64,000 nucleotides of DNA from Rugosimonospora africana (GTDB lineage: Bacteria > Actinomycetota > Actinomycetes > Mycobacteriales > Micromonosporaceae): positions 62,001 through 126,000 of the forward strand of contig NZ_BONZ01000057.1 in NCBI RefSeq assembly GCF_016862975.1, written 5' to 3'. Of the stretch, positions 15,793 to 24,854 are shown piece after piece. The notes beneath the pieces are model-generated. The model saw nothing but the letters and a program-made list of their open reading frames with translations, was not told the DNA's origin and did no database searches. The stretch's first letter is position 1. Every line of letters begins with the position of its first letter. The translations under genes and the position numbers were made by a program.

Positions 15793-17522
15793 TGACAACG
15801 GCTACGGTGCTCGCGGCGGAGCTGGCCCGCAGCCGGCTGAACGCGACCATCGGGGAGCTGACCCAGTTGCTGTACCGTTCGGCCTACTCCACGCTCATGC
15901 GGGAGTCCCGGGACTGCAGCATCTCCCTGCTCTCCGACCGGGGCGAAGCGCTGGTCGACCGGCCCGGCCCGTTCCACGGTTCGAGCTACAACTACCTGGT
16001 CAAGCGCGTCCTCGAGCGCTACGACGACCTGGCGCCCGGCGACGTCTTCATGACCAACCACCCGTACGACGCGGGAATCCCGCACACGCCGGACCTGGCG
16101 GTCGTCGTGCCCGCGTTCGTCGGCGACACGCTCGTCGGGTTCAGCGCGTCGATCGCGCACAAGTCCGACTTCGGCGGCTCGGTGATCGGCAGCGCCTCGA
16201 TGGACGCGACGCAGCTCTACCAGGAGGGGCTGCTGCTGCCGCTGACCCGGGTCGCCCGCGGCTCGGCGGAGGCGGAGCTGGACCCGGGCGTCATGGGCAT
16301 CATCGCCGCCAACGTACGCACGCCGGACCTGTTCTTCGGGGACATGCGCGCGCAGTTGGGCGTCACCCGGGTGGGCGCCGCGCGCCTGTCCGCGCTCGCC
16401 GAGCGTACCGGCGTCGAGGTGCTGCGCGGCTGCTTCGCCATGCTGCTCGACCAGGGCGAGCGCGCGTTGCGCGACGTGATCGCCGGCTGGCCGGACGGCG
16501 AGGCGACGGTCACCGGTTTCCTCGACAGCGACGGCATCCGCCTCGACACTCCGGTGAAAATCGCGGTGACCGTGCGCATCGCCGGCGACAGCGTGGAGTT
16601 CGACCTGACCGGCAGCGACGACCAGACGCTCGGCCCGGTCAACATGACCAAGATGTACGCCGACTCCGCGGTCTTCTACGCGGTGATCTCCTGCGCCGCC
16701 CCGGACTTCGGGTTCAGCGACAGCGTCCGCCGCGTGGTGACCATCAAGCGCCGCCCGGGCAGCCTCTTCGACCCGAACACGCTGGCCCCGGTGGGAGCCG
16801 CGACGTCGATGCAGCACCGGCTCGTCGACCTGTGCTTCGAGGCGCTGGGCATGCTGGTACCCGGCGCCGGATCCGCGCACAGCGGCGGCAGCGGCGGCAC
16901 GGTCGGCATCGAATGGGCCTCCGCGGAGCAGCGCGGCCGCAGCTTCCAGTACGAGGTGCTGGGTACCGCGATGGGCGCGGTGCACGACAGTGACGGGGTC
17001 TCCGGCGTCACCGCGTACTACACGAACCTCGGCATCACCCCGGTCGAGGTGCTGGAAAGCCAGTACCCGGTGCGCATCAACCGGTTCGAGCTGATCACCG
17101 ACTCCGCCGGAGCCGGGCGCTACCGCGGTGGGCTCAGCTACCGGCGGGAGTACGAGGCGCTGGCGCCCGCGTCGGTAAGACGGCGCTCCGAACGCGGTCG
17201 CTTCCCGGCGCGCGGGGTCGCCGGTGGGCACGACGGCTCGCTGGCCACGGTGAGCATCCGCCGCTCGGACGGCACCGTCGAGCGGTTGCCGGTGGCCGGG
17301 CGCTACGAACTGCACCCGCACGACCTGCTCACCATCGAGGGCTCCGGGGCCGGCGGGTACGGCGACCCGCGGGAGCGCCCGGCCGACGTGGTGCTCGCGG
17401 ACGTACGGGCCGGAGCGGTGAGCGTCCAGGCGGCCGCGGCGGAGTACGGCGTGGTCATCGACGAGCGCATCGAACTCGACGAGGCGGGCACCAGGCTGGC
17501 CCGGCAGGAGGCACGCCGATGA
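15792..17522 (+). CDS. hyuB: Hydantoinase/oxoprolinase-type subunit B
   Basis: 576 residues; the start ATG overlaps the hyuA stop. A much longer open frame in this phase extends back over hyuA and is a GC-bias artefact. The protein carries the HyuB signatures MTNHPYDAGIPHTPDL (about 90-105), SIAHKSDFGG and the C-terminal GSGAGGYGDP. HyuB forms the carbon-nitrogen hydrolase/carboxylase half of a two-subunit complex with HyuA. The stop overlaps the ATG of the alcohol dehydrogenase gene, indicating one operon. Confidence 0.92.
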   Translation: MTTATVLAAELARSRLNATIGELTQLLYRSAYSTLMRESRDCSISLLSDRGEALVDRPGPFHGSSYNYLVKRVLERYDDLAPGDVFMTNHPYDAGIPHTPDLAVVVPAFVGDTLVGFSASIAHKSDFGGSVIGSASMDATQLYQEGLLLPLTRVARGSAEAELDPGVMGIIAANVRTPDLFFGDMRAQLGVTRVGAARLSALAERTGVEVLRGCFAMLLDQGERALRDVIAGWPDGEATVTGFLDSDGIRLDTPVKIAVTVRIAGDSVEFDLTGSDDQTLGPVNMTKMYADSAVFYAVISCAAPDFGFSDSVRRVVTIKRRPGSLFDPNTLAPVGAATSMQHRLVDLCFEALGMLVPGAGSAHSGGSGGTVGIEWASAEQRGRSFQYEVLGTAMGAVHDSDGVSGVTAYYTNLGITPVEVLESQYPVRINRFELITDSAGAGRYRGGLSYRREYEALAPASVRRRSERGRFPARGVAGGHDGSLATVSIRRSDGTVERLPVAGRYELHPHDLLTIEGSGAGGYGDPRERPADVVLADVRAGAVSVQAAAAEYGVVIDERIELDEAGTRLARQEARR

Positions 17523-18697
17523 CTCAGCCGACGCCGACCCCGCCGACGCCGACGCCGACGCCGACGACCCCGACGCGGACGACTCCGCCGACGACCCTGC
17601 CGGCGACGACACTGGCCGCGGTGATGACCGGCAGACGCCGTATGGAGTTGCGGGAGCTTCCGGTGCCACCGGTCAATCCCGAGGACGGACTGCTCGCCGT
17701 CGAGGCGGCCGGGGTGTGCGGAGCCGACGTCGGGTTCTACGGCCAGGACCTGAGCCCGCGGGTACTCGGCCACGAGAACGTCGGCATCGTCGCCGCGGCC
17801 GGGCGCATCGCGCAGGACCGCTGGGGCGTGCGGGAGGGCGACCGGGTCGCGATCGAGGAGTACCTGCCGTGCGGCCACTGCGACTTCTGCCGCTCCGGGG
17901 AGTACCGGTCGTGCCTGGAGTCCGACGCTTCGGCCAACCCGGACGCGCTGCGCTTCGGCAGCACCCCGCTGACCACGGCACCGGCGCTCTGGGGCGGGTA
18001 CAGCCAGTACCTGTACCTGCACGCGCGCAGCGTGCTGCATCCGCTGCCGTCGAGCATCCCGGCGGTACAGGCAACGCTGGCGCTGCCGATCGGCAACGGG
18101 TACCAGTGGACGTATCTGGACGGCGGCGTCGGACCGGGCGACTGCGTGCTCATCTTCGGGCCCGGCCAGCAGGGCCTGGCCTGTGTCCTCGCGGCCCGCG
18201 AGGCCGGCGCCGGCCAGATCATCATCGTCGGGCTCGAACGGGACGCGGCGCGGCTGGCCGCGGCGACGAAGCTCGGCGCCCACCACACCCTGGTGGCCGG
18301 CGAGGATCTGCCGGAGCGCGTGCGAGCCATCGCCGGCCCGGCCGGAGTCGACGTCACGATCGACACGGCCGCCGGCAACGAACAGACCGTGGGGCAGGCG
18401 CTCGACCTGACCCGCAAGCGTGGCCGGCTGGTGTTCCCGGCGGCCACCAAACGCCCGCTGGCCGGCGTCGACTTCTTCAAGATCACACGCAAGCACCTGA
18501 CGGTGAAGGGCGCCCGCGGCCACAGCTACGCCGCGGTCGAGTGGGCCATCGCGCTGATCGGCTCGCAGAGGTACCCGCTGGACCTGATGTGCTCGCTGGA
18601 GTGCGGCCTGGAGGACGCCGACCGGGCGGTGCGCGGCACGGCCGGCGAACTGGACATCCCGGTGATCCACGCGGCGGTGCTGCCGCAACCGCGCTAG
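17519..18697 (+). CDS. Zinc-dependent medium-chain alcohol dehydrogenase
   Basis: 392 residues. The ATG overlaps the hyuB stop and has AGGAGG upstream. The first 30 residues are a Pro/Thr tandem tail (PTPTPPTPTPTP and on) unusual for the family; the core starts near 34. Catalytic zinc motif: Cys in GVCGAD and His-Glu in GHENVG. Structural zinc loop: CGHCDFC then Cys in YRSC. The Rossmann loop reads FGPGQQG. Such enzymes oxidise secondary or sugar alcohols with NAD(P). It is the last gene before the first bicupin, with a 62-base gap. Confidence 0.88.
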   Translation: MTQPTPTPPTPTPTPTTPTRTTPPTTLPATTLAAVMTGRRRMELRELPVPPVNPEDGLLAVEAAGVCGADVGFYGQDLSPRVLGHENVGIVAAAGRIAQDRWGVREGDRVAIEEYLPCGHCDFCRSGEYRSCLESDASANPDALRFGSTPLTTAPALWGGYSQYLYLHARSVLHPLPSSIPAVQATLALPIGNGYQWTYLDGGVGPGDCVLIFGPGQQGLACVLAAREAGAGQIIIVGLERDAARLAAATKLGAHHTLVAGEDLPERVRAIAGPAGVDVTIDTAAGNEQTVGQALDLTRKRGRLVFPAATKRPLAGVDFFKITRKHLTVKGARGHSYAAVEWAIALIGSQRYPLDLMCSLECGLEDADRAVRGTAGELDIPVIHAAVLPQPR

Positions 18698-18759
18698 GTC
18701 GGTGCCCGCGCCGCGCCAGGTAGAACGCCGGTTTCACATCTACGACGAGGGAGCTTTTC

Positions 18760-19944
18760 GTGTCCGAGGAGTTGTTCCAGGAGCCGACCGGCGACGTACG
18801 GGCGGGAACGATGAGGGTGAACCGGCTCCCGTCGGCGTACACCCGGTACATGGAGGGCGAGGGGATCCCGATCTACCGGGGCCCCGGCATCCACGACGTC
18901 CGCGAACTCGACCTCAAGCCGTGGGACCGGATGGGTGTCGGGTCGGCGTTCATCGACCTCGACAACACCACCGATCTGATCGGCCTGCAGGTCATCGAGA
19001 TCCCGCCGGGCAAGGCCACCATCCCGATGCGGCACATGTTCGAGGAGAAGTACTGGGTCGTCGAGGGCGAGGGCACCACCGAGCTGTCGCTGCCCGACGG
19101 CTCCGGCCGGCAGCGCTTCGAGTGGCACAAGAACTCGCTGTTCGCCATCCCGCTCAACGCGCGGTTCCAGTTCGTCAACGCCCGCTCGACGCCGGCGTTG
19201 CTGCTGGCCGGCAACGCGGCGCCGCACATGATCAATTCGCTCGACGACCTGGACTTCGTCTTCGGGTGCGACTACCCGTTCCGTGGCCGTTACGACGGTT
19301 CGGCCGAGTTCTACAAGCCGAACACCGAGACGGTGCCGACCCCCGAGCTGGGCCGGGCCATGTGGCGCACGAACATCATCCCGGACATCGTCGACTGTGA
19401 GCTTCCGCTGGACAACCAGCGCTCGCCCGGCTACCGGCGCATCGAGCCCAACATGGCCGGCGGCTACTTCTGGTGCTTCATCGGCCAGCACGTCCCCGGC
19501 CGGTACTCCAAGGCGCACGCGCACAAGTCCGGCGCGGTCATCATGTGCCTGCGCGGCTCCGGGTACACCTTCAACTGGCCCAGCGAGATCGGCCCCACGC
19601 CGTGGAAGGACGGCAAGGGCGACCAGGTCGAACGGGTCGACTACGTGCAGGGTGGCATCGTCGCGGCGGCACCGGGCGGCGGCAACTGGTACCACCAGCA
19701 CTTCGGGTCCACCGGCACCGCCGAGCCGCTGCGCCAGCTGTTCTGGTACGGCGGCCCGCCCGGCACCCAGTACGCCGAGTTCGGCCGTACCAACAAGACG
19801 AACACCTGGACCAACGCCGACATCGAAGAGGGCGGTCGCAGCATCAGCTACCGCACCGAGGACCCCTACGTGCGCCGGGAGTTCGAACGGATGATCACCG
19901 GCAACGGCGGGAAGTCCACGATGAATCCCGACCTCTACAAGTGA
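18760..19944 (+). CDS. Bicupin (double-cupin) protein A, gentisate-dioxygenase-like
   Basis: 394 residues, GTG start. Two cupin beta-barrels: domain 1 around 75-150 (IPMRHMFEEKYWVVEGEG, His92 and Glu95/96) and domain 2 around 235-330, where AHAH (His253, His255) and YHQH (His312, His314) give a full metal site. Bicupins of this kind include ring-cleaving dioxygenases for gentisate, salicylate or hydroxynaphthoate, but this sequence is not a standard gentisate dioxygenase. It heads a four-gene set with two EutA-like ATPases and bicupin B. I infer an oxygenase or metal-dependent hydrolase needing ATPase support; function unproven. Confidence 0.75.
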   Translation: MSEELFQEPTGDVRAGTMRVNRLPSAYTRYMEGEGIPIYRGPGIHDVRELDLKPWDRMGVGSAFIDLDNTTDLIGLQVIEIPPGKATIPMRHMFEEKYWVVEGEGTTELSLPDGSGRQRFEWHKNSLFAIPLNARFQFVNARSTPALLLAGNAAPHMINSLDDLDFVFGCDYPFRGRYDGSAEFYKPNTETVPTPELGRAMWRTNIIPDIVDCELPLDNQRSPGYRRIEPNMAGGYFWCFIGQHVPGRYSKAHAHKSGAVIMCLRGSGYTFNWPSEIGPTPWKDGKGDQVERVDYVQGGIVAAAPGGGNWYHQHFGSTGTAEPLRQLFWYGGPPGTQYAEFGRTNKTNTWTNADIEEGGRSISYRTEDPYVRREFERMITGNGGKSTMNPDLYK

Positions 19945-19984
19945 CGCGGGCGATGGCGATCGGCGTGAAGGTGGTGGGCGTGAA

Positions 19985-21442
19985 GTGGTGGGCGTGAACC
20001 AGCCGGAAGTCAACATCGAGTCCGAGGAGCGGGTCGAGCTTCTCAGCGTGGGCGTGGACATCGGGTCGGCGACTTCGCACATGGTCTTCTCGAAGATCAC
20101 CGTCGAGAAGGTCGGTACCCGGTACGTCACGGTCGGGCGGGACGCGCTGTACGAGTCGCCGATCATCCTGACGCCGTACGACGGCCCCGACCTGATCGAC
20201 CCGGTGGCGATGTCGGCCTACGTCGACGCCCAGTTCGCCGCCGCCGGGATGAGCCGCGACGACGTGGACACCGGCGCGCTGATCCTCACCGGCGTCGCGC
20301 TGGACCGCGCCAACTCCCGGACCATCGGCGAGGTGTTCGCCCGCGAGGCCGGCAAGATGGTCGCGGTCAGCGCCGGCGACAACATGGAGTGTGTCCTCGC
20401 GGCAAAGGGCTCGGGCGCGCTGGAGCGCAGCGAGACCCTGGACGGCGACCTGCTGCACATCGACATCGGCGGTGGCACCGCGAAGCTCGTGCTCTGCCGG
20501 CGGGGATCGCCGGTGGCGCACCTCGCGGTGGACGTCGGCGCCCGCCTGATCGTGACCGACGGCGAGGGCGTGATCGTCCGGCTGGAGGAGGCCGGCGCGC
20601 GGGTCGGCCGTACCCTGGGTCGCCCGTTCGCGATCGGTACCCGGATCACCGACGAGGACAAGGCCCGGGTGGCCGGGTACCTGGCCGACGAGTTGCTGGG
20701 AGCGGCCCGGGTCACCGGCGACGGAACGGGCGCACTGCTGCGCGGCGAGCCGCTTCCGCCGTTCACCCCCTCGGCGATCTCGTTCTCCGGTGGCGTGTCG
20801 GAGTACATCTACCGCAGGCAGGAGCAGACCTTCGACGACCTCGGCCCGTTCCTCGCCGAGGCCATCCGGGACCGGATCGACCGCACCGGGCTGGAACTCG
20901 TCGAGAACGTGAACGCCGGGATCCGCGCGACCGTGCTGGGCGCCTCGCAGTACACGGTGCAGCTCAGCGGCAGCACCATCTACGTCTCCGACCCGGACGG
21001 CCTGCCGGTGCGCAACATTCAGGTGGTGGCGCCTCCGTTCGACATGGCGAACCTGTCCGCGGAGGGCGTGGCCGAGGTGCTGCGCCGGTCGTTGACACAG
21101 TTCGACCTCACCGACGCGAAGCAGCCGGTGGCCGTCTCGTACCTCTGGGACGGCCTGGCCACCTACGACCGGATCGACGCGTTCTGCCACGGGATCGCGA
21201 TGGGAATGGCCGCTCGCACCCAGGATTCGGACTCCGCGGTCGTGTTGGTCAGCGAAGACGACATCGGGCGCCTGATCGGCAGCCACCTGGCCACCGAACG
21301 GCTCGACGGGCGGGCCGTCGTCTCGGTGGACTGCGTCGAGACCGGCGACTTCGCGTTCGTCGACATCGGCCGGCCGGTCACCGGTTCGGCGTCGGTGCCC
21401 GTCGTCATCAAGAGCCTGATCTTCCCGACGGGTTCGAACTGA
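19985..21442 (+). CDS. EutA-like reactivating-factor ATPase, copy 1
   Basis: Up to 485 residues (GTG at 19,985; GTG at 19,988 or 19,994 also possible, with a short GTGGGCGTGAA repeat around the start). Motifs match EutA, the ATPase that swaps damaged cobalamin out of ethanolamine ammonia-lyase: phosphate-1 loop SVGVDIGSATSHMVFS, phosphate-2 loop HIDIGGGTAKLVL, and ISFSGGVSEYIY for the adenosine site. C-terminal VPVVIKSLIFP also matches. No eutB or eutC gene and no microcompartment genes are present, so its client must be different here. It is sandwiched between bicupins. Confidence 0.85.
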   Translation: MVGVNQPEVNIESEERVELLSVGVDIGSATSHMVFSKITVEKVGTRYVTVGRDALYESPIILTPYDGPDLIDPVAMSAYVDAQFAAAGMSRDDVDTGALILTGVALDRANSRTIGEVFAREAGKMVAVSAGDNMECVLAAKGSGALERSETLDGDLLHIDIGGGTAKLVLCRRGSPVAHLAVDVGARLIVTDGEGVIVRLEEAGARVGRTLGRPFAIGTRITDEDKARVAGYLADELLGAARVTGDGTGALLRGEPLPPFTPSAISFSGGVSEYIYRRQEQTFDDLGPFLAEAIRDRIDRTGLELVENVNAGIRATVLGASQYTVQLSGSTIYVSDPDGLPVRNIQVVAPPFDMANLSAEGVAEVLRRSLTQFDLTDAKQPVAVSYLWDGLATYDRIDAFCHGIAMGMAARTQDSDSAVVLVSEDDIGRLIGSHLATERLDGRAVVSVDCVETGDFAFVDIGRPVTGSASVPVVIKSLIFPTGSN

Positions 21443-21444
21443 GC

Positions 21445-23037
21445 ATGCCGACCATGCGTTACGGCGGCGCCGGCCGGGACGATGAGGCGGACTCGCCGTA
21501 CTACTGGCGGGACAACGTCGCCATCGTCTCGGTCGGCATCGACATCGGCTCCTCGACGTCGCACCTGAGCTTCTCCCGGCTGAAGCTGCGGCGCGAACTG
21601 CGGGGGCTGTCGAGCCGGTTCGTGGTGGTGGAACGCACCCTGCTGTGGTCGTCGGACATCACGCTCACGCCGTACACGGCCGGCGGCGCGCGCATCGACG
21701 CCGGTGCCATCGGCGCGTTCGTCGGCGACTGCTACGAACGTGCCGGGCTGGCCCGCGCCGACGTGGACACCGGCGTCGTGATCCTCACCGGGCAGGCGCT
21801 CAAGCGGGAGAACTCGCGGACCATCGCGGACGCCGTGTCGGCCCGCGCCGGCGACTTCGTGTGCGTCGCCGCGGGCGACCACTTCGAGGCGGTACTGTCC
21901 GCGTTCGGCTCCGGGTCGGTGGAGCTGTCCCGCGAGACGGGTCGCGGCGTGCTGTGTGTCGATATCGGCGGCGGTACCACGAAACTCTCGCTCAGCCGCG
22001 ACGGCCGGGTCGTGCGCACCGGGATCCTGTCCGTCGGCGCCCGGCTCGTCTCGTGGGACACCGCCAGCCGCACGGTGCTCGCGGTCGCCGGCGAACTCGA
22101 CGCGTTCCGGCCGGCGGCCGTGCGCCCGGTCGTCGGGCAGCCCATCGAGCCCGGCGCAGAGGAGGCACTGGCGGCCGCCGCGGCGGACGCGATCCTCGCC
22201 GCCGCGACCGGACACGCCGACGCGCTCAACCCGGCGGCCGTCATCCCCGGCTCGGACTTCCGGGAGATGGAAACCGCCGAGCTGATCACGTTTTCCGGCG
22301 GGGTCGCCGAGTACGTCTTCTCCCGGCAGGACCGCGACTTCGGCGACCTGGGCCGGGCCATCGGGCGGCAGGTGCGCGACCGGCTGGCCGCCGGTGCCAG
22401 CGGCGCGCGGCTGGTCGCCACGGCCGGCGGCATCCGGGCCACGGTGGCCGGCGCGTCGCAGTACTCGGTCCAGGTCAGCGGCAACACCGTGTCGGCCTCC
22501 CGCGCGGCGGAGCTTCCGCTGCGCAACGTTCCGGTGATGCACCCGCACCTCGCGGTGGACACGACCGGCGCGGAGGAAACGACCAGTGCGGAGGAGACGA
22601 CCAGCGCGGCCGAGGTGGCCTCGGCGGTCGTTCGCGAGCTGGAACTGCACCGGCACGAGCTGGCCGGCGCGGTGGCGTTCTCGCTGCGGGTCGGCGAGCT
22701 GCCGGCGTACCCGCGGCTGCGCGCGCTGGCGGAGGGGGTGGCGACCGCGCTGGACCGGTTCGGGCTCCCCGCCGGTACGTCCGTGGTGGTGCTCACCGAC
22801 CGCGACGTCGCCCAGTCCATCGGCCGGATCCTGTTCAGCGAGCTGGGCGTGCGGCGTCCGGTCGTCTGCCTGGACAGCCTGGCACTGGAGGAACTCGACT
22901 TCGTCGACATCGGTGCGCAGTTGCTTCCCGCGGGCGTCTATCCCGTGGTGGTCAAATCCCTGCTCTTCTCGCCGCGCGCGTCGATCGTCGTCGCCGCGAG
23001 CCCGGCCAGTTCGAGTCCGGCCAATTCGAGGATGTGA
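21445..23037 (+). CDS. EutA-like reactivating-factor ATPase, copy 2
   Basis: 530 residues from the ATG 2 bases after the previous stop; the open frame continues upstream only as an artefact. Same family as copy 1 but well diverged: VSVGIDIGSSTSHLSFS, CVDIGGGTTKLSL, ITFSGGVAEYVF, and VYPVVVKSLLFS at the end. A short acidic repeat, EETTS-EETTS, sits near 375-385. Tandem unequal copies suggest a heteromeric complex, as alpha and beta subunits do in diol-dehydratase reactivases. It overlaps no gene but is followed after 4 bases by bicupin B. Confidence 0.85.
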   Translation: MPTMRYGGAGRDDEADSPYYWRDNVAIVSVGIDIGSSTSHLSFSRLKLRRELRGLSSRFVVVERTLLWSSDITLTPYTAGGARIDAGAIGAFVGDCYERAGLARADVDTGVVILTGQALKRENSRTIADAVSARAGDFVCVAAGDHFEAVLSAFGSGSVELSRETGRGVLCVDIGGGTTKLSLSRDGRVVRTGILSVGARLVSWDTASRTVLAVAGELDAFRPAAVRPVVGQPIEPGAEEALAAAAADAILAAATGHADALNPAAVIPGSDFREMETAELITFSGGVAEYVFSRQDRDFGDLGRAIGRQVRDRLAAGASGARLVATAGGIRATVAGASQYSVQVSGNTVSASRAAELPLRNVPVMHPHLAVDTTGAEETTSAEETTSAAEVASAVVRELELHRHELAGAVAFSLRVGELPAYPRLRALAEGVATALDRFGLPAGTSVVVLTDRDVAQSIGRILFSELGVRRPVVCLDSLALEELDFVDIGAQLLPAGVYPVVVKSLLFSPRASIVVAASPASSSPANSRM

Positions 23038-23041
23038 TGTC

Positions 23042-24193
23042 ATGAGCACGACCAGTGCCCACGAGGTGGGCAACCCCGCGCAGGACCACGCACACGGTCA
23101 CGACCACGCGCACGACCACGATGACGACGACCTTCGGTTCGCGGTCGACCCGTACCGCGACTGGGTCGACGGCGAGGGCGTACCGCTCGCCGAGGGCTTC
23201 GCGGTCAACCTGATGGAGACCCCGGTGTCCCGGTGGGAGCGCTTCGGCGCCAACGGTTCCGTGGTCAACGTGGCCGGGCGCGGAGACTTCCTGGACATGT
23301 GGCTCATCGAGGTGCCGCCGGCCAGCCAGACCGCACCGGTACACCACATCTTCGAGACCGTGGTGTACGTCATCTCCGGACACGGCAGCACCGTCATCGA
23401 GGCCGGTGGCCGCAGGCACAGCTTCGAGTGGGGTCCGCACAGCATGTTCGCGATCCCGATGAACGCCACCTACCGGTATTTCAACGGCACCGGCGACGAG
23501 CCCGCGCGGCTGGCGATGACGACCCAGTTCCCGTTGGTGATGAACATCTTCCGGAACGACGCGTTCATCTTCGGCACCGACTACGAGTTCACCGAGCGGT
23601 ACGGCAGCGACGAGTCGTTCCAGGGCAAGGGCCGCATGGTGCACGACAAGACTTCGGACCTCTACAAGGACTTCTGGGAAACGAACTTCGTGCCGGACCT
23701 CAGCGCGTTCAGCGAGCTGACACCGCTGGAGTGGCGGGGCAAGAAGAGCAAGTCCATCCTGTTCCTGCTCGCCAACGGCGCCCTGCACGCGCACTGTTCG
23801 GAGATCCCGGTCGGCCGGTACAAGCTGGCGCACCGGCACGTGGGCGGCACGCACATCTACCCGGTCAACGGGCCCGGATATTCACTGCTGTGGTACGAGG
23901 GGGACAAGGAGCGCATCCGGGTGGACTGGGACCACGGGTGGTCGTACTCGCCTCCGGACAACATGTACCACCAGCACTTCAACCTGGCCGGCATCCCGTC
24001 CCGGTACTTCGCGGTCAAGCTCGGCAGCCGGCGGTACCCGTTCAGCTCGCGGATGCGCGCGCAGTTCGCGGAGACGCCGACGACGCTGAAGAACTCGAAG
24101 TACCAGATCAACGCGGACCAGGAGGACCCGGCGATCAAGGAGCTCTACATCGCCGAACTGGCCAAGCGCGGCATGACGATGACGACCGGCTGA
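23042..24193 (+). CDS. Bicupin (double-cupin) protein B with His/Asp-rich N-terminus
   Basis: 383 residues from the ATG at 23,042. Residues 15-30 form a His/Asp cluster (DHAHGHDHAHDHDDDD) likely to bind metal ions. Cupin 1 (about 80-165) has HHIFETVVYVISGHG with His101, His102 and Glu105; cupin 2 (about 240-330) has AHRH (264, 266) and MYHQHF (310, 312). It is homologous in layout to bicupin A (YHQHF is shared) but clearly different in sequence. The two may form a mixed oligomer. The tight linkage to the EutA-like pair suggests one functional unit. Confidence 0.77.
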   Translation: MSTTSAHEVGNPAQDHAHGHDHAHDHDDDDLRFAVDPYRDWVDGEGVPLAEGFAVNLMETPVSRWERFGANGSVVNVAGRGDFLDMWLIEVPPASQTAPVHHIFETVVYVISGHGSTVIEAGGRRHSFEWGPHSMFAIPMNATYRYFNGTGDEPARLAMTTQFPLVMNIFRNDAFIFGTDYEFTERYGSDESFQGKGRMVHDKTSDLYKDFWETNFVPDLSAFSELTPLEWRGKKSKSILFLLANGALHAHCSEIPVGRYKLAHRHVGGTHIYPVNGPGYSLLWYEGDKERIRVDWDHGWSYSPPDNMYHQHFNLAGIPSRYFAVKLGSRRYPFSSRMRAQFAETPTTLKNSKYQINADQEDPAIKELYIAELAKRGMTMTTG

Positions 24194-24229
24194 CGTCGCG
24201 CGACTGACGTCCCGCGACTGACGACCCGG
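24188..24229. repeat. Tandem array, 14-bp unit, starting at a stop codon
   Basis: GGCTGACGTCGCGC, GACTGACGTCCCGC and GACTGACGACCCGG follow in line. The first copy contains the last Gly codon and TGA stop of bicupin B. Confidence 0.7.
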
Positions 24230-24270
24230 GTGCGGGCCCCGCGCATGGACGCGACCCCGGTGGATCCAGC

Positions 24271-24765
24271 TCAAGGACGTTCCGTCCAGCTCCGCACCAT
24301 CGCCAGCAGATCCTCCTCGGGGACGGAGGCCTGCCTGACATCGCCCAGCCACAGCATGTCGCCGGGTCCTCCAGCCTCGGGTGGCGTCAGCCATGCCGCG
24401 TACAACCGTCGATGCCCAGCAGCCCGGACGTCGCAGCGCTCCACAGCCGACCACGGGATCACCGTGCGGCGCCCCGGAAGCCGCACACCGTCCGGGGTGA
24501 GCTCGGCCGGTCGGCCGCCCCACCAACCCACGGCCAGGAGAACGCCGCCCACCACGACCACGAGCAGACCGACGACAAGAAGCGTCCAGGTAAGCAGCCC
24601 AACGAGCCCACCATGGGCGTCACGAACTGCCAGGCCGCCCGGCAGGACCGCGGCGAAGAGCGCGACAATGACGAATGCGATGATCGCCCGAGTCACCGGC
24701 CGCCCGAACGCACCGGCGTGCCCGAGGCGCACACGAGTGTCAGCGGGCCCCTCGTACCGATTCAT
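24271..24765 (-). CDS. Small membrane protein with PH-like C-terminal domain
   Basis: 164 residues; the ATG at 24,765 has GAGGGAGGG upstream. Two adjacent hydrophobic helices (about 28-48 and 58-80) are followed by a soluble part, LTPDGVRLPGRRTVIPWSAVERCDV, which resembles the start of bacterial PH domains that sit at the membrane surface. No enzyme motif is seen. It lies downstream of the DenD-like gene on the same strand and may simply be read through from that transcript. Function unknown. Confidence 0.65.
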   Translation of the reverse strand: MNRYEGPADTRVRLGHAGAFGRPVTRAIIAFVIVALFAAVLPGGLAVRDAHGGLVGLLTWTLLVVGLLVVVVGGVLLAVGWWGGRPAELTPDGVRLPGRRTVIPWSAVERCDVRAAGHRRLYAAWLTPPEAGGPGDMLWLGDVRQASVPEEDLLAMVRSWTERP

Positions 24766-24854
24766 CGACAGCCCTCCCTCAAAGGGATCAGCATCGAAGC
24801 CTAACTCGCTGGCCGGGAGGGAGCAGCGCCACCTGGGGTAAAGTCCCCGCCCGG

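Noticed and set aside
20389-21444. Upstream extension of the second EutA-like frame
   Set aside because: It overlaps the first EutA-like gene in a different frame and has no family similarity; the ATG at 21,445 fits the family start.
19985-23037. Ethanolamine utilisation locus
   Set aside because: Apart from the EutA-like pair there is no ammonia-lyase, aldehyde dehydrogenase of the eut type, or microcompartment shell gene.
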